Both the position numbers and the translations under genes were made by a program. Below the pieces are notes generated by a model. The model searched no databases. It was not told where the DNA came from and saw nothing but the letters and a program-made list of their open reading frames with translations. Shown here one piece after another: positions 23,688-31,670 of a DNA stretch of 41,953 bases; the first letter of the stretch is position 1, and each line of letters begins with the position of its first letter. This DNA comes from Calditrichota bacterium (lineage in GTDB: Bacteria; Electryoneota; AABM5-125-24; Hatepunaeales; Hatepunaeaceae), in NCBI GenBank assembly GCA_016867835.1, contig VGIQ01000010.1:1-41953 (forward strand), written 5' to 3'.

Positions 23688-23759
23688 GCGGGTATGCGGG
23701 TGAGCGATAAGCGAGTGAGTGAGGGTGGACCACTCGCTTGCTCACTTACCCGCTCACTC
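23682..23759. repeat. Large inverted repeat made of degenerate 7-8 base GTGAGCG units
   Basis: GAGTGAGCGGGTA (23682-23694) pairs perfectly with TACCCGCTCACTC (23747-23759). Inside, GTGAGC-GAT-AAGCGAGTG (23700-23717) pairs with CACTCGCTT-GCTCAC (23731-23745). The arms are built from repeated units of the type GTGAGCG / ATAAGCG. It lies between the convergent cytochrome and cold-shock genes and could stop transcription from both sides. Related units recur at 40011-40047. Confidence 0.7.
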
Positions 23760-23761
23760 AT

Positions 23762-24031
23762 TTACCAGGACCTGCTTCCGACCGGTGTAGCGTCCTGGGC
23801 GGGGGGTTCCGGAGGATTGAGCCTTTCGACATCGAGCGCTTGCAGCCCCCGTTCAGTGTTGCGCAATGAGAATTCGACCTCCTCGCCAACTTCCAGGGTC
23901 TTGAAGCCGCTTCCCCTGATGCTCGTGAAGTGAACAAAGAGCCGCGGCAGACCTTCAGACTTGATGAATCCGTAGCCCTTACGCGGCAGGAAACTTTCGA
24001 CCACTCCTCGATGTCTATCTACCTTCTCCAA
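23762..24031 (-). CDS. Cold-shock-domain protein
   Basis: An 89-residue protein whose first 70 residues are a cold-shock domain: RNP1 is KGYGFIKSE (residues 18-26) and RNP2 is LFVHFTSI (31-38), both retaining aromatic residues that stack on single-stranded nucleic acid. The domain start VDRHRGVVESFLPRKG is slightly divergent from CspA. A Pro-rich tail (PPEPPAQDATPVG) follows. The start is TTG at 24031, preceded by AAAGGA. It lies 61 bases downstream of the RND pump gene on the same strand, with two hairpins between, so it may be partly cotranscribed with the efflux operon or have its own promoter. Confidence 0.85.
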   Translation of the reverse strand: MEKVDRHRGVVESFLPRKGYGFIKSEGLPRLFVHFTSIRGSGFKTLEVGEEVEFSLRNTERGLQALDVERLNPPEPPAQDATPVGSRSW

Positions 24032-24049
24032 GCGTTTCCTTTCAATAAC

Positions 24050-24090
24050 GCCGTCATCCTGACGGCTTGCTATGAACCGGCGAAAGCCGG
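24050..24090 (-). repeat. Two hairpins between the RND pump and cold-shock genes
   Basis: GCCGTCA-TCC-TGACGGC (24050-24066) and CCGGC-GAAA-GCCGG (24077-24090) are consecutive perfect palindromes in the 61-base spacer. Without T tracts they are unlikely to be efficient terminators. They may protect or uncouple the mRNA ends, or be REP-type intergenic repeats. Confidence 0.45.
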
Positions 24091-24092
24091 CG

Positions 24093-27000
24093 TTACGTTG
24101 CCTTTTTCCCCTCGAACATCCGGTAAATCACCGGAATCACTACCAAAGTGAAGACCGTCGAAGAGACGAGCCCGCCTATCGAGACGATTGCAAGCGGGGA
24201 CCGAAATTCTCCACCGGCGCCAAGCCCCAGAGCCAGCGGCAGCATTCCGATAGCGCTGGCGAGGTTGGTCATCAGGATTGGCCTGAGCCGCACCGGACAG
24301 GCTTGCAGGATCGCCTCGTCGATGGGCACTCCCTGGCGCCTGAGGGTGGTAGTATAATCAAGCAGCAGAATGCCGTTGTTGACGACAATCCCGACCAGCA
24401 TCACCATTGCCATCATTGAAAAGAGAGAGATGGTGTTGTTGGTCAGGAAGAGCGCCAGGAGTACACCGATCAGCCCCAACGGCAGGGTCAGTATAATTGT
24501 GAAGGGATGCTTGAACGACTCCAGGATCGCCGCCATCAACATATAGGTGAGGATCGTCGCGAGGAGGAGCGCTCTTAGCAGTTCCCCAAACGACTCCGCC
24601 ATCTGCTCGGCTTCACCGCCATAGTGAATTGTGTAGCCTTCGGGCAGGGTCAGTTGATCGGTATAGGCGCGCAACTGACCGACCTTCTCGCCCAACGTCC
24701 CTACGCCGATATCGGCATAGACATAGACGATGCGGTTCTTGTCCTTATGTGAGATCGAGGAAGGTCCCTCGGCGTAGCCTACTTCGGCCAGATCTGAGAG
24801 CAACACCTGTCGGTCACCGGTCTTTATATAAAGAGCGCCAATCTCCTCGCCAGAGGCAATCTCGGCAGGATCGAGACGGACCCTGATGTCGTGTTCTTCG
24901 CCGCGATCCCGAAACTTCGATGCAACTTCGCCCTCAACCAGGTGGCGGAGTGTCATACCGAGACTGGCTATTGAGAGTCCTTGATCGGCGACGCGCTCGC
25001 GATGCGGCAGCGCGCGAATCTCCGGCTTGCCGATCTTCCAACTCGATTCGATGTTGATCAGCCCGCCGAGGACGTGCATCCGGCTCATCAAACTGTCGGC
25101 CAGTCCCAGCAGTTGCTCGGTTTCACGGCCAATGATCTCGATCTGCATGTCGGACTGGCCTCCGCCGCCCATCGGGTCGGCTTCCTTGACCCGAATCTTG
25201 GCGTCGGGGATATTGGCCAACTCAGGGCGGAGTAAGTCCATAAACTCGGATGTCTTCATGGGCCGAAACTCTTGATCGACCATTCGGACGATCACCATTC
25301 CCAACTCGACGCCCTGTCCCGTGCCCTGCCCGCTATACTCGGTCTTGCCACTCGATGCAAAGACCGACTTTACATATGGTTTCCGGGTAATGCGGCGGGC
25401 TATGTCGGTTACAACGGCATCGGTTTCACCGAGGGCGGTTGCAATCGGCATCTCAACGACTACTGTGAAGGTCCCGGTGTCGGTCTTGGGGAAAAACTCG
25501 GCGCCGATGAACCCGAATATGAGAAGAGCAAAGGACCCAAAGAATAGCAGCGTCACCAGCCCGAGCGTCGCAATCTTATGGCGCAGTGCCCAGGTGAGGA
25601 TTTTGCGATACTCCTCCCGCCAGATCAAGTCCAACCTATCCCACCACTGAGCGAACTTATCGAGCCAGCCATAACCTTGGGCTAATGCCGTAAAGGCCAG
25701 GACCATCAGGAGCAGCAGCGCCGGATCGATGCCCAATCTCCACCATACCACCAGAAAAATGAGAACTCCAAGCGTAGCGTAAATGACCTTCTTGATCGGT
25801 CGTGACGCCATCATCGGTGTCAAGGTGAATGAGACCAGCAGCGAGAAGAGCGTGGCAAAGGTTACGGTAAGCCCAAACTGCTTGAAGAACTGCCCCGTGA
25901 TCCCCGACATGAAGGCCATAGGCGTGAATACGACGACATTGGTCAGGGTCGAGGCTGTAACCGCCAGCGCGATCTCTTTGGTGCCAATGGAGGCAGCCTC
26001 AAGGGACGACTTCCCCATCTGCCGATAACGCTCGATATTCTCCAGCACTACAATGGAATTGGCGGTCAGGATTCCTACCGAGATTGCCAGTCCCATCAGA
26101 GACATAAAGTTGAGGGTGAAGCCGGCGAAGTCGATCAGGATGAAGGTCGCAATGACGGATGTCGGTATCGATATCGCCGCGATCACCGTCGCGGGTAAAC
26201 TATGGAGGAATATGAAGAGGACGACGGCGGTCAGTAGAGCGCCGATGATCAGGTTGCCGAAGACGTCATCGACCGAGTCTTTGATGAATTGGCTCCGGTC
26301 CCGGACAATGTCGATCTTGACGTCGGGCGGGAGTGCGGTGCGGATTTTCTCGAGTTCCTTGAATACGTCAGCGGCAGTCTGAACCGTATTGGCGTCCGAC
26401 CGTTTGATGAGACCGACTCCGATAGACGATTCGCCGTTGAACGTGGCGCGTTCGCGTACCTCCTTGAAGCCGTCTTCGATCCAGCCGAGCTGGTCAAGGC
26501 GCACCTTGCGATTCTCCTTCAGAGGAATCTCAAGCGCTTCCAGGTCAGCGAGGTTCTGAAATTCGCCCTGCATCCGGATGGAAATCTCACTCTTGCGACG
26601 GGAGATGTGCCCGGCCGGGATGTTGAGATTGGCGGCTCCGATGAAGGCGGTTACCGCTTCGGGAGCGAGGTTATATTCCCGAAGCTGCCGGCGCGAAAGA
26701 TGAACCTGGATCTCTCTCTCCTTGCCACCGGTCAGGTTGATGCCGGCAACACCGCGGATACGGGTAAGTCCGTGCTTGACGTCATCCTCAGCGATTTCGA
26801 AGGTCTCCTCCAGCGCCCGCGGTGACGTTACCGCCAGGTCGATGATCGGCATACTGGCGAAATCCCACTTCTGAATCACCGGATCCTGCAAATCCCGGGG
26901 CAGTTTCCAGCGGATCAGGTCGATCTTGTCGCGAACGTCGAGAGCGGCGAGATCGACACTCATCTTCAGGTCAAACTCGCAGAGGACGAGGGTTAGACCC

Positions 27001-27257
27001 TCTTGCGAGATCGACGTTACATGTTTCAAGCCGCCGATGGAACTGATCTCCTCTTCGACCGGTTCGGCGACCAGCCGTTCCATCTCTTCCGGTCCGGCTC
27101 CGGGGTAGATGAGCGTGGCGACGACGAAGGGGAATTCGACGTCGGGAAAGATGTCGATTCCGAGCCGGGTAAGCGAGAAAAGCCCCATCACCACAAAGGC
27201 GCCTATTACCATCGTCATCAGGATAGGACGGCGGATCGATATGTCAGCGAGTTTCAC
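24093..27257 (-). CDS. RND efflux pump, inner-membrane subunit (AcrB/HAE family)
   Basis: A 1054-residue transporter with the duplicated RND layout: N-terminal membrane helix, a porter domain (about 40-330), TM2-6 (about 330-490), the second porter loop, and TM8-12 (from about 880). Typical motifs include RRPILMTMVIGAFVVMG, FPDVEFPFV, YPGAGPEEME and, near the C-terminus, VGIVVNNGILLLDYT. The TM4 region reads SVGILTANSIVVLENIERY: the two Asp residues that carry protons in AcrB (D407/D408) correspond to A399 and N400 here. It starts 8 bases after the adaptor gene. Substrate cannot be told; multidrug or lipid-like compounds are typical for the family. Confidence 0.93.
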   Translation of the reverse strand: MKLADISIRRPILMTMVIGAFVVMGLFSLTRLGIDIFPDVEFPFVVATLIYPGAGPEEMERLVAEPVEEEISSIGGLKHVTSISQEGLTLVLCEFDLKMSVDLAALDVRDKIDLIRWKLPRDLQDPVIQKWDFASMPIIDLAVTSPRALEETFEIAEDDVKHGLTRIRGVAGINLTGGKEREIQVHLSRRQLREYNLAPEAVTAFIGAANLNIPAGHISRRKSEISIRMQGEFQNLADLEALEIPLKENRKVRLDQLGWIEDGFKEVRERATFNGESSIGVGLIKRSDANTVQTAADVFKELEKIRTALPPDVKIDIVRDRSQFIKDSVDDVFGNLIIGALLTAVVLFIFLHSLPATVIAAISIPTSVIATFILIDFAGFTLNFMSLMGLAISVGILTANSIVVLENIERYRQMGKSSLEAASIGTKEIALAVTASTLTNVVVFTPMAFMSGITGQFFKQFGLTVTFATLFSLLVSFTLTPMMASRPIKKVIYATLGVLIFLVVWWRLGIDPALLLLMVLAFTALAQGYGWLDKFAQWWDRLDLIWREEYRKILTWALRHKIATLGLVTLLFFGSFALLIFGFIGAEFFPKTDTGTFTVVVEMPIATALGETDAVVTDIARRITRKPYVKSVFASSGKTEYSGQGTGQGVELGMVIVRMVDQEFRPMKTSEFMDLLRPELANIPDAKIRVKEADPMGGGGQSDMQIEIIGRETEQLLGLADSLMSRMHVLGGLINIESSWKIGKPEIRALPHRERVADQGLSIASLGMTLRHLVEGEVASKFRDRGEEHDIRVRLDPAEIASGEEIGALYIKTGDRQVLLSDLAEVGYAEGPSSISHKDKNRIVYVYADIGVGTLGEKVGQLRAYTDQLTLPEGYTIHYGGEAEQMAESFGELLRALLLATILTYMLMAAILESFKHPFTIILTLPLGLIGVLLALFLTNNTISLFSMMAMVMLVGIVVNNGILLLDYTTTLRRQGVPIDEAILQACPVRLRPILMTNLASAIGMLPLALGLGAGGEFRSPLAIVSIGGLVSSTVFTLVVIPVIYRMFEGKKAT

Positions 27258-27264
27258 TTACCGC

Positions 27265-28314
27265 CTAACCTGCGTTAATGATGCGGACCCGGGCGCCGTC
27301 TTCGAGGATTTCTGCGCCGGAAACGACGACCTGAGCACCGGCTTCGAGTCCGCTCTGAATCCAGGCTGCAGCGTGATTTCGCCCGCCCAATACAACCGGA
27401 ACGCGACGCGCCCGGTCGGATTCAACGACATAGACGAACCAGCGGTCTCCATGACGTTGCAGCGCCTCAGGTTCGACTTGCATGGCCTCCTGCAGATCTA
27501 AAACGTAAAGTTCGGCTTCGGCCATTAGACCGGGACTGAATGAGACCGCATCGGGACGCTCGTCGATGGCAATCCAGGCGGTAAAGGAGCGTGCCTCCTT
27601 ATCCGCCGAAAAAGCCAGCCGTTCAACGCGCCCGGATGACTCGCTCCCGTCCGCGAAGACCCTGCAGCGAGTGCCGGTTTCCAGCAGGCCGCGATCGCCG
27701 GCCGGTAGTTCGACCTGCAAGCGTAGTTTGTCGCTCGCGACGACTTTGCCGAGTGGCATACCGGGTGCCGCAAAGCGTCCCGGCTCAGCCTTAAGTTCGG
27801 TAACTACGCCACCTATCGGACTGGTGAGGGTCAGCAGCCGCTCAGAGGCGTCGTAATTCCGCTTGGCGATGTCCCGGGCAAGTGTGACGCCGTCGAAGAC
27901 CTGCCTTGATACTGCGCCCTTCTCGAAGAGCGCCGAAATCCGGTCATACTCCCGGACGGCGTTGTCATAGGCCAACCTGGCTTGTTGATACGACGCCGAG
28001 GGATTCTCGCGCGAGAGTTCGCAGATGATAGCGCCTTCATCGACACGCTGGCCTTCACGCACCATTACCCGCGCAACATACTCGCCGATCATCGGAACGA
28101 TCTCCGCTTCGGCGCGACCGACAATGGTGCCTGATACCCGCCGGGTCAACTTGAATTGTCCTGAAGCCGCAGGTGCGACCTTGACCGGAAAGCCTTCGAC
28201 AGATTGAATTTCATAGATGGTGCGCGAGGCTTTGGCCTGGCGCCGCTGCAGGAACCGGAAAGCCATCAGGCCAGCCAGTAGGACGATGACCAGCCAGAGG
28301 AATAGGCGTCTCAT
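27265..28314 (-). CDS. RND efflux periplasmic adaptor (HlyD/AcrA-type membrane fusion protein)
   Basis: A 349-residue adaptor joining the RND pump to the outer-membrane channel. It opens with an N-terminal membrane anchor (RRLFLWLVIVLLAGLMAFRF). It then shows the two halves of a biotinyl-lipoyl domain (GTIVGRAEAEIVPMIGEYVARVMVREGQRVDEG and LTSPIGGVVTELKAEPGRFAAPGMPLGKV) around an alpha hairpin (about 105-165), followed by beta-barrel and membrane-proximal domains (SFSPGLMAEAELYV, VVLGGRNHAAAWIQSGLEAGAQVVVSG split across the end). Gene order TolC-adaptor-RND with short spacers is a standard tripartite operon. No lipobox is present, so the anchor is a helix. Confidence 0.92.
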   Translation of the reverse strand: MRRLFLWLVIVLLAGLMAFRFLQRRQAKASRTIYEIQSVEGFPVKVAPAASGQFKLTRRVSGTIVGRAEAEIVPMIGEYVARVMVREGQRVDEGAIICELSRENPSASYQQARLAYDNAVREYDRISALFEKGAVSRQVFDGVTLARDIAKRNYDASERLLTLTSPIGGVVTELKAEPGRFAAPGMPLGKVVASDKLRLQVELPAGDRGLLETGTRCRVFADGSESSGRVERLAFSADKEARSFTAWIAIDERPDAVSFSPGLMAEAELYVLDLQEAMQVEPEALQRHGDRWFVYVVESDRARRVPVVLGGRNHAAAWIQSGLEAGAQVVVSGAEILEDGARVRIINAG

Positions 28315-28374
28315 TTCGAGTCGTAATCCTTAATGAAGACAAGAGGCAACAAGGTGCCCCATAGAGAGAAGTCC

Positions 28375-29751
28375 TTAGAAGTTCTGATCGCTGCGCACAG
28401 CACGGTCATATTCCGCATCGGCGACGCGCAGGTCATACTCCGACCTTAGCATGCCAAGCCGGGCGTTGCTGAGTGCCAGGCGCGCATCCTGCACTTCGAG
28501 GTCGGTGCCGACGCCCTGGGCGAAGCGCAGTTCGGCAATCTCGAACGCTTTGACCGCCAGTTCAACAGCGGCGTGGCTGCTGGCTACGCTCTCGGCTGCG
28601 CGCTGACGCTCGGCGAGCAGAGCGGTTACTTCGAGGCGTATGCCTTCCTCTAACTGGCGCTGCATCAGTTCAACCCGACGCAATGCGAGTCGAGCCTTCT
28701 CGATGCGCCATTCGGTGGCAAAGCCATCGAAGAGCGGGACGCTGGCGACGATCTGGAATCGCAATCCTCGCGACCAGTCGGGAGGACCGACCTCGGCGAT
28801 ATGGTCGTGCGAAGCCTGAAGTTGATAGGTTACATTTAGGAAGAAGTTAGGCCAGTAGAGCGAGCGCTCCTCAACCTTGAGGGCAAGGGAGCGGAGGTCG
28901 TAATTCAAGTCCATCTGGCGAAACTCCGGCCGCGACTCGCGGGCACTGAACAGCGCTTCTTTAAGTCCCAGCCGGGTGGATACCGCTCCGATGGCAACTT
29001 CGTCGGTCAGGATGATGCGGCTGTCGGGATCGAGCCCGAGCCGATTGCGCAGGTTCGTCTCGGCAACAGCGACGGCCTGGCGGGCGCGAGCAATTTCCGG
29101 TTCGATCAGACGGTGGTTGGTGCGGGCGCGCAAGAGGTCGAACTGGCTTGCCGCGCCGGCGTTGAACATCTGCTCGGCGGTGTTGACATGCCGTCCGGCC
29201 TGCTCGTAGGTTTCCTCAACGACTTCAAGCGACTTTCGAGCCAGCGCCAGGCCAAAGTAGTCGTGAATGACGATTGACTTCAGTTGTGCACGGGCGGCGG
29301 CATGGCCTTCGCGGGCGATCTTCCGGTAAGTCTGTGCCGCTTGAACCGCCAGTCCAACTTTACCACCCAACCAGAGCGGCTGATCGAGGGACATCTGCCC
29401 GGTTATATCGTTCACAGGCTGGAAGCGAATCCGGCCTCCAAAGGCCGGAATGTAACTCGACGGCGCCACGACATACCTACCGGTTACAGCCGTTGCCTTA
29501 ATCGTCGGCATGGCAGCCGAGTAGGCTTCACCGACTGTCGCGTCGCCCTCCTCGATGTCGAGTTGCGACGACTGGAGTGCAATGTCATGCTCACCGGCCA
29601 GACGTAGAGCGTCGCCCAGGGAGAGACTTAGATTCACCGGCTCGGCGTTGACGATACCGGCGGTCATCAGCGCGATGATCGCTGCACCACCGGCACCAGG
29701 TAAGAGGATTGACGGACGTGCGAACAGGGGCATCACAATTCTTGTTTTCAT
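28375..29751 (-). CDS. TolC-family outer-membrane efflux protein
   Basis: A 458-residue outer-membrane channel for the efflux complex. After a hydrophobic N-terminal signal region (about 15-35, IIALMTAGIVNAEP), the protein shows the internally duplicated TolC layout. Long amphipathic helices (SLGDALRLAGEHDIAL, FNAGAASQFDLLRARTNHRLIEPEIA, RFAQGVGTDLEVQDARLALSNARL) flank short beta strands (FFLNVTYQLQASHD). The two FNAGAASQFDLLRA / FAQGVGTDLEVQDA repeats are typical. It is the first gene of the minus-strand operon, with a good promoter upstream. Confidence 0.9.
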   Translation of the reverse strand: MKTRIVMPLFARPSILLPGAGGAAIIALMTAGIVNAEPVNLSLSLGDALRLAGEHDIALQSSQLDIEEGDATVGEAYSAAMPTIKATAVTGRYVVAPSSYIPAFGGRIRFQPVNDITGQMSLDQPLWLGGKVGLAVQAAQTYRKIAREGHAAARAQLKSIVIHDYFGLALARKSLEVVEETYEQAGRHVNTAEQMFNAGAASQFDLLRARTNHRLIEPEIARARQAVAVAETNLRNRLGLDPDSRIILTDEVAIGAVSTRLGLKEALFSARESRPEFRQMDLNYDLRSLALKVEERSLYWPNFFLNVTYQLQASHDHIAEVGPPDWSRGLRFQIVASVPLFDGFATEWRIEKARLALRRVELMQRQLEEGIRLEVTALLAERQRAAESVASSHAAVELAVKAFEIAELRFAQGVGTDLEVQDARLALSNARLGMLRSEYDLRVADAEYDRAVRSDQNF

Positions 29752-29790
29752 AATCCTGCCTGTTGCAGGGAGTCATTTGATTGAACCTTT

Positions 29791-29820
29791 AATATATTGA
29801 CTCCACATCCAATCGGTCAA
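29791..29820 (-). promoter_or_regulatory. Sigma70-type promoter of the efflux operon
   Basis: On the minus strand, TTGACC (29820-29815) and TATATT (29796-29791) are separated by 18 bases, about 40 bases before the TolC-family start codon. Both boxes are near consensus. This is the strongest promoter-like pair on this strand. Confidence 0.5.
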
Positions 29821-29844
29821 CGGCTTTCGCTAATTCAATGGTCG

Positions 29845-29906
29845 AAAACCCAACTTTAGGAAGGGTTTTGCGTGGGCTCAGCTGGCTGATGCAATGCTTT
29901 CATTGC
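29845..29906. promoter_or_regulatory. Two inverted repeats in the divergent efflux/cytochrome control region
   Basis: AAAACCC (29845-29851) pairs with GGGTTTT (29863-29869), and GCAATG (29891-29896) with CATTGC (29901-29906) around CTTT. The 280-base region between the divergent TolC and cytochrome genes holds no gene. These could be regulator sites or mRNA leader hairpins. Confidence 0.3.
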
Positions 29907-30001
29907 GTGAAAAGACGCAAGTAGAGGTTTCCTTATAAACACCTTGTCATCATCATTCTTCTCAACATCATCACCTGCATCACTAACCTGCTGGCGCGAT
30001 T

Positions 30002-30026
30002 ATTGTAAGATGCGACAATCTACAAT
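30002..30026. promoter_or_regulatory. Palindrome just upstream of the multiheme cytochrome operon
   Basis: ATTGTA-A-GAT (30002-30011) pairs with ATC-TACAAT (30018-30026): nine pairs, one bulged A, loop GCGACA. It ends five bases before the GTG start of the seven-heme cytochrome. It may be an operator or a hairpin that covers the ribosome binding region. It does not match the Fnr consensus. Confidence 0.4.
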
Positions 30027-30031
30027 CAACG

Positions 30032-30979
30032 GTGAAACGGATCGCTCATAGCGGAATGTCTCTGCCTATAAAGTCTTGCTTTGCAGTGAAGTTGTTGCAT
30101 GCCCCTCTTGCCTGCAGTATCATATCGGTCGCGATAGCAGCGGCAGGTCCGGTGATAGCGGCGGATGCGCACGTTCCGACCGATGCTGCATGTATAGAGT
30201 GTCATAGCCGCTCCAATCGTCTGGTGGAACGCCTCACCCCGACCAAAGCGAGCCGGATGCTCGTCGATACCACTGCGATGGAACGTTCGGTTCACGGATC
30301 CGCCTGCCTCGCCTGCCATTCGAATGGTACCGCCCTGGCCATCGCCGACCATCCTGCGACTACCACCACGAACTGCGGCAGGTGCCATGCTGCCCAGGAA
30401 GCCGAGTGGAGCGAATCTATCCACGGGTTGCAGGCGCAAGCCGGAAACCTTGATGCTCCGCGCTGTAATACCTGCCATGGAGCTCACGACATCCGGATGC
30501 ATGACGACCTTGAGTCGCCGGTCTATCGCCGCAATCTTCCGGCCACTTGCGCAACCTGCCACGAGTCGACAGAACTGCAGAGCAAATATCGCTTTTCGCG
30601 CAACCGGCTGCTCACCTATAAGAACAGTTATCACGGTATTGCTGTCAAATTCGGCCGGGCTGAAGCGGCCGATTGCGCCAGTTGCCATAGCGCTCACTCG
30701 ATCCGGCCTTCGAGCGATCCGCGCTCTTCGATCCATCCGGCAAACATCCCCTCGACTTGCGGTAAATGCCATCCCGGGGCAGGGGAGCAGTTCGCCCGGG
30801 GAGGTGTCCACGTCCTGGCTGAAAAGCAGAGTTCACCGGGGATGTTCTACGTCCGGAAGTTCTACACTTGGTTCATAGGCACCCTGATGGTTCTCTTCTT
30901 CCTTTATATCGTGATTGAACATACCGGATCTGCCCGGGCGCGCCGTAAGGAGAGATCCCGGGAAGGAGGCAGGAGGTAG
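30032..30979 (+). CDS. Membrane-anchored seven-heme cytochrome c
   Basis: A 315-residue cytochrome with an N-terminal signal sequence (about 20-43), seven CXXCH motifs (CIECH, CLACH, CGRCH, CNTCH, CATCH, CASCH, CGKCH) and a C-terminal transmembrane helix (YTWFIGTLMVLFFLYIVIE) followed by a basic cytoplasmic tail. The heme domain should therefore lie in the periplasm. The part SYHGIAVKFG to SIHPANIPSTCGKCHPGA is closely repeated in the nine-heme protein two genes downstream. The start is GTG at 30032 or ATG at 30056. Immediately downstream, with an AGGAGG site, comes a cytochrome b, so the pair probably forms a quinone-linked complex. Confidence 0.88.
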   Translation: MKRIAHSGMSLPIKSCFAVKLLHAPLACSIISVAIAAAGPVIAADAHVPTDAACIECHSRSNRLVERLTPTKASRMLVDTTAMERSVHGSACLACHSNGTALAIADHPATTTTNCGRCHAAQEAEWSESIHGLQAQAGNLDAPRCNTCHGAHDIRMHDDLESPVYRRNLPATCATCHESTELQSKYRFSRNRLLTYKNSYHGIAVKFGRAEAADCASCHSAHSIRPSSDPRSSIHPANIPSTCGKCHPGAGEQFARGGVHVLAEKQSSPGMFYVRKFYTWFIGTLMVLFFLYIVIEHTGSARARRKERSREGGRR

Positions 30980-30980
30980 T

Positions 30981-31670
30981 ATGGATTCTCCTTCGACTCA
31001 GAACAACGTTAAGAATGCGTCATCGGTGCTCCGGTTTCCGTTCGTCTGGAGGATTCAACATGCGTTGATGGCTCTGGGGGTCATTGGATTGGCGCTCTCC
31101 GGGCTGGCTTACCGATATTACGACACCGGGCCGGGAAGATTGCTGATGTCCTTCGAAGGTGGATTCGGAGCGCGCGGAATTTTGCACCGGATATGTGCCG
31201 CCCTGCTCGGTGCGGCTATTGTCTGGCACTTCTTCTGGGTCGTCTTCACCCGGAGGGGACACGACGATTTCCTCGCACTCATGCCGGAGAAGGGCGATAC
31301 CCGACGGTGGTGGGAAGCGCTGAAGACGAAACTGCGTGGTGAGCCGTATCGTGCCGATTGGGGACGATACACCCTCGGCCAAAAGGCGCAGTATTGGATC
31401 ATCGCAACCGGTTCGATCCTCATGGCGCTCTCGGGATTGATGCTGCTGTTGGGTGATCGCATCCTCGGTATGATGCCAAAGCAGGCGCTCGACCTTATAC
31501 GGGTGATTCACGGCGGGGAGGGCGTCGAACTCATGATCTTCATCGTCTTATGGCACCTCTATTCGACGCATCTCTCGCCGGGTCGTTTTCCGATGGACAA
31601 TGCCTGGTTGACCGGTCGCATTTCGCGGGAACGGCAATCTCGAGAGCATCCCCGGGAAGTCGTCCCATAG
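30981..31670 (+). CDS. Di-heme cytochrome b (FdnI/b561 type), first copy
   Basis: A 229-residue membrane protein of the formate dehydrogenase gamma/b561 type, with four hydrophobic segments (LMALGVIGLALSGLAY, ICAALLGAAIVWHFFWVVF, YWIIATGSILMALSGLMLLL, VELMIFIVLWHLY). Histidines at RIQHALM, ILHRICA, IVWHFFW and VLWHLYSTH are placed as b-heme ligands. It should take electrons from, or give them to, menaquinone and pass them to the preceding seven-heme cytochrome. ATG at 30981 follows AGGAGG. The next cytochrome gene starts immediately after its stop codon. The second cytochrome b, at 32795, is a clear paralogue. Confidence 0.87.
   Translation: MDSPSTQNNVKNASSVLRFPFVWRIQHALMALGVIGLALSGLAYRYYDTGPGRLLMSFEGGFGARGILHRICAALLGAAIVWHFFWVVFTRRGHDDFLALMPEKGDTRRWWEALKTKLRGEPYRADWGRYTLGQKAQYWIIATGSILMALSGLMLLLGDRILGMMPKQALDLIRVIHGGEGVELMIFIVLWHLYSTHLSPGRFPMDNAWLTGRISRERQSREHPREVVP

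Noticed and set aside
23682-23759. CRISPR array
   Set aside because: The units are 7-8 bases and form a hairpin; there are no spacers or cas genes.
24093-29751. Plus-strand reading frames opposite the efflux operon
   Set aside because: They are mirror images of the RND, adaptor and TolC codons without their own domains or start signals.
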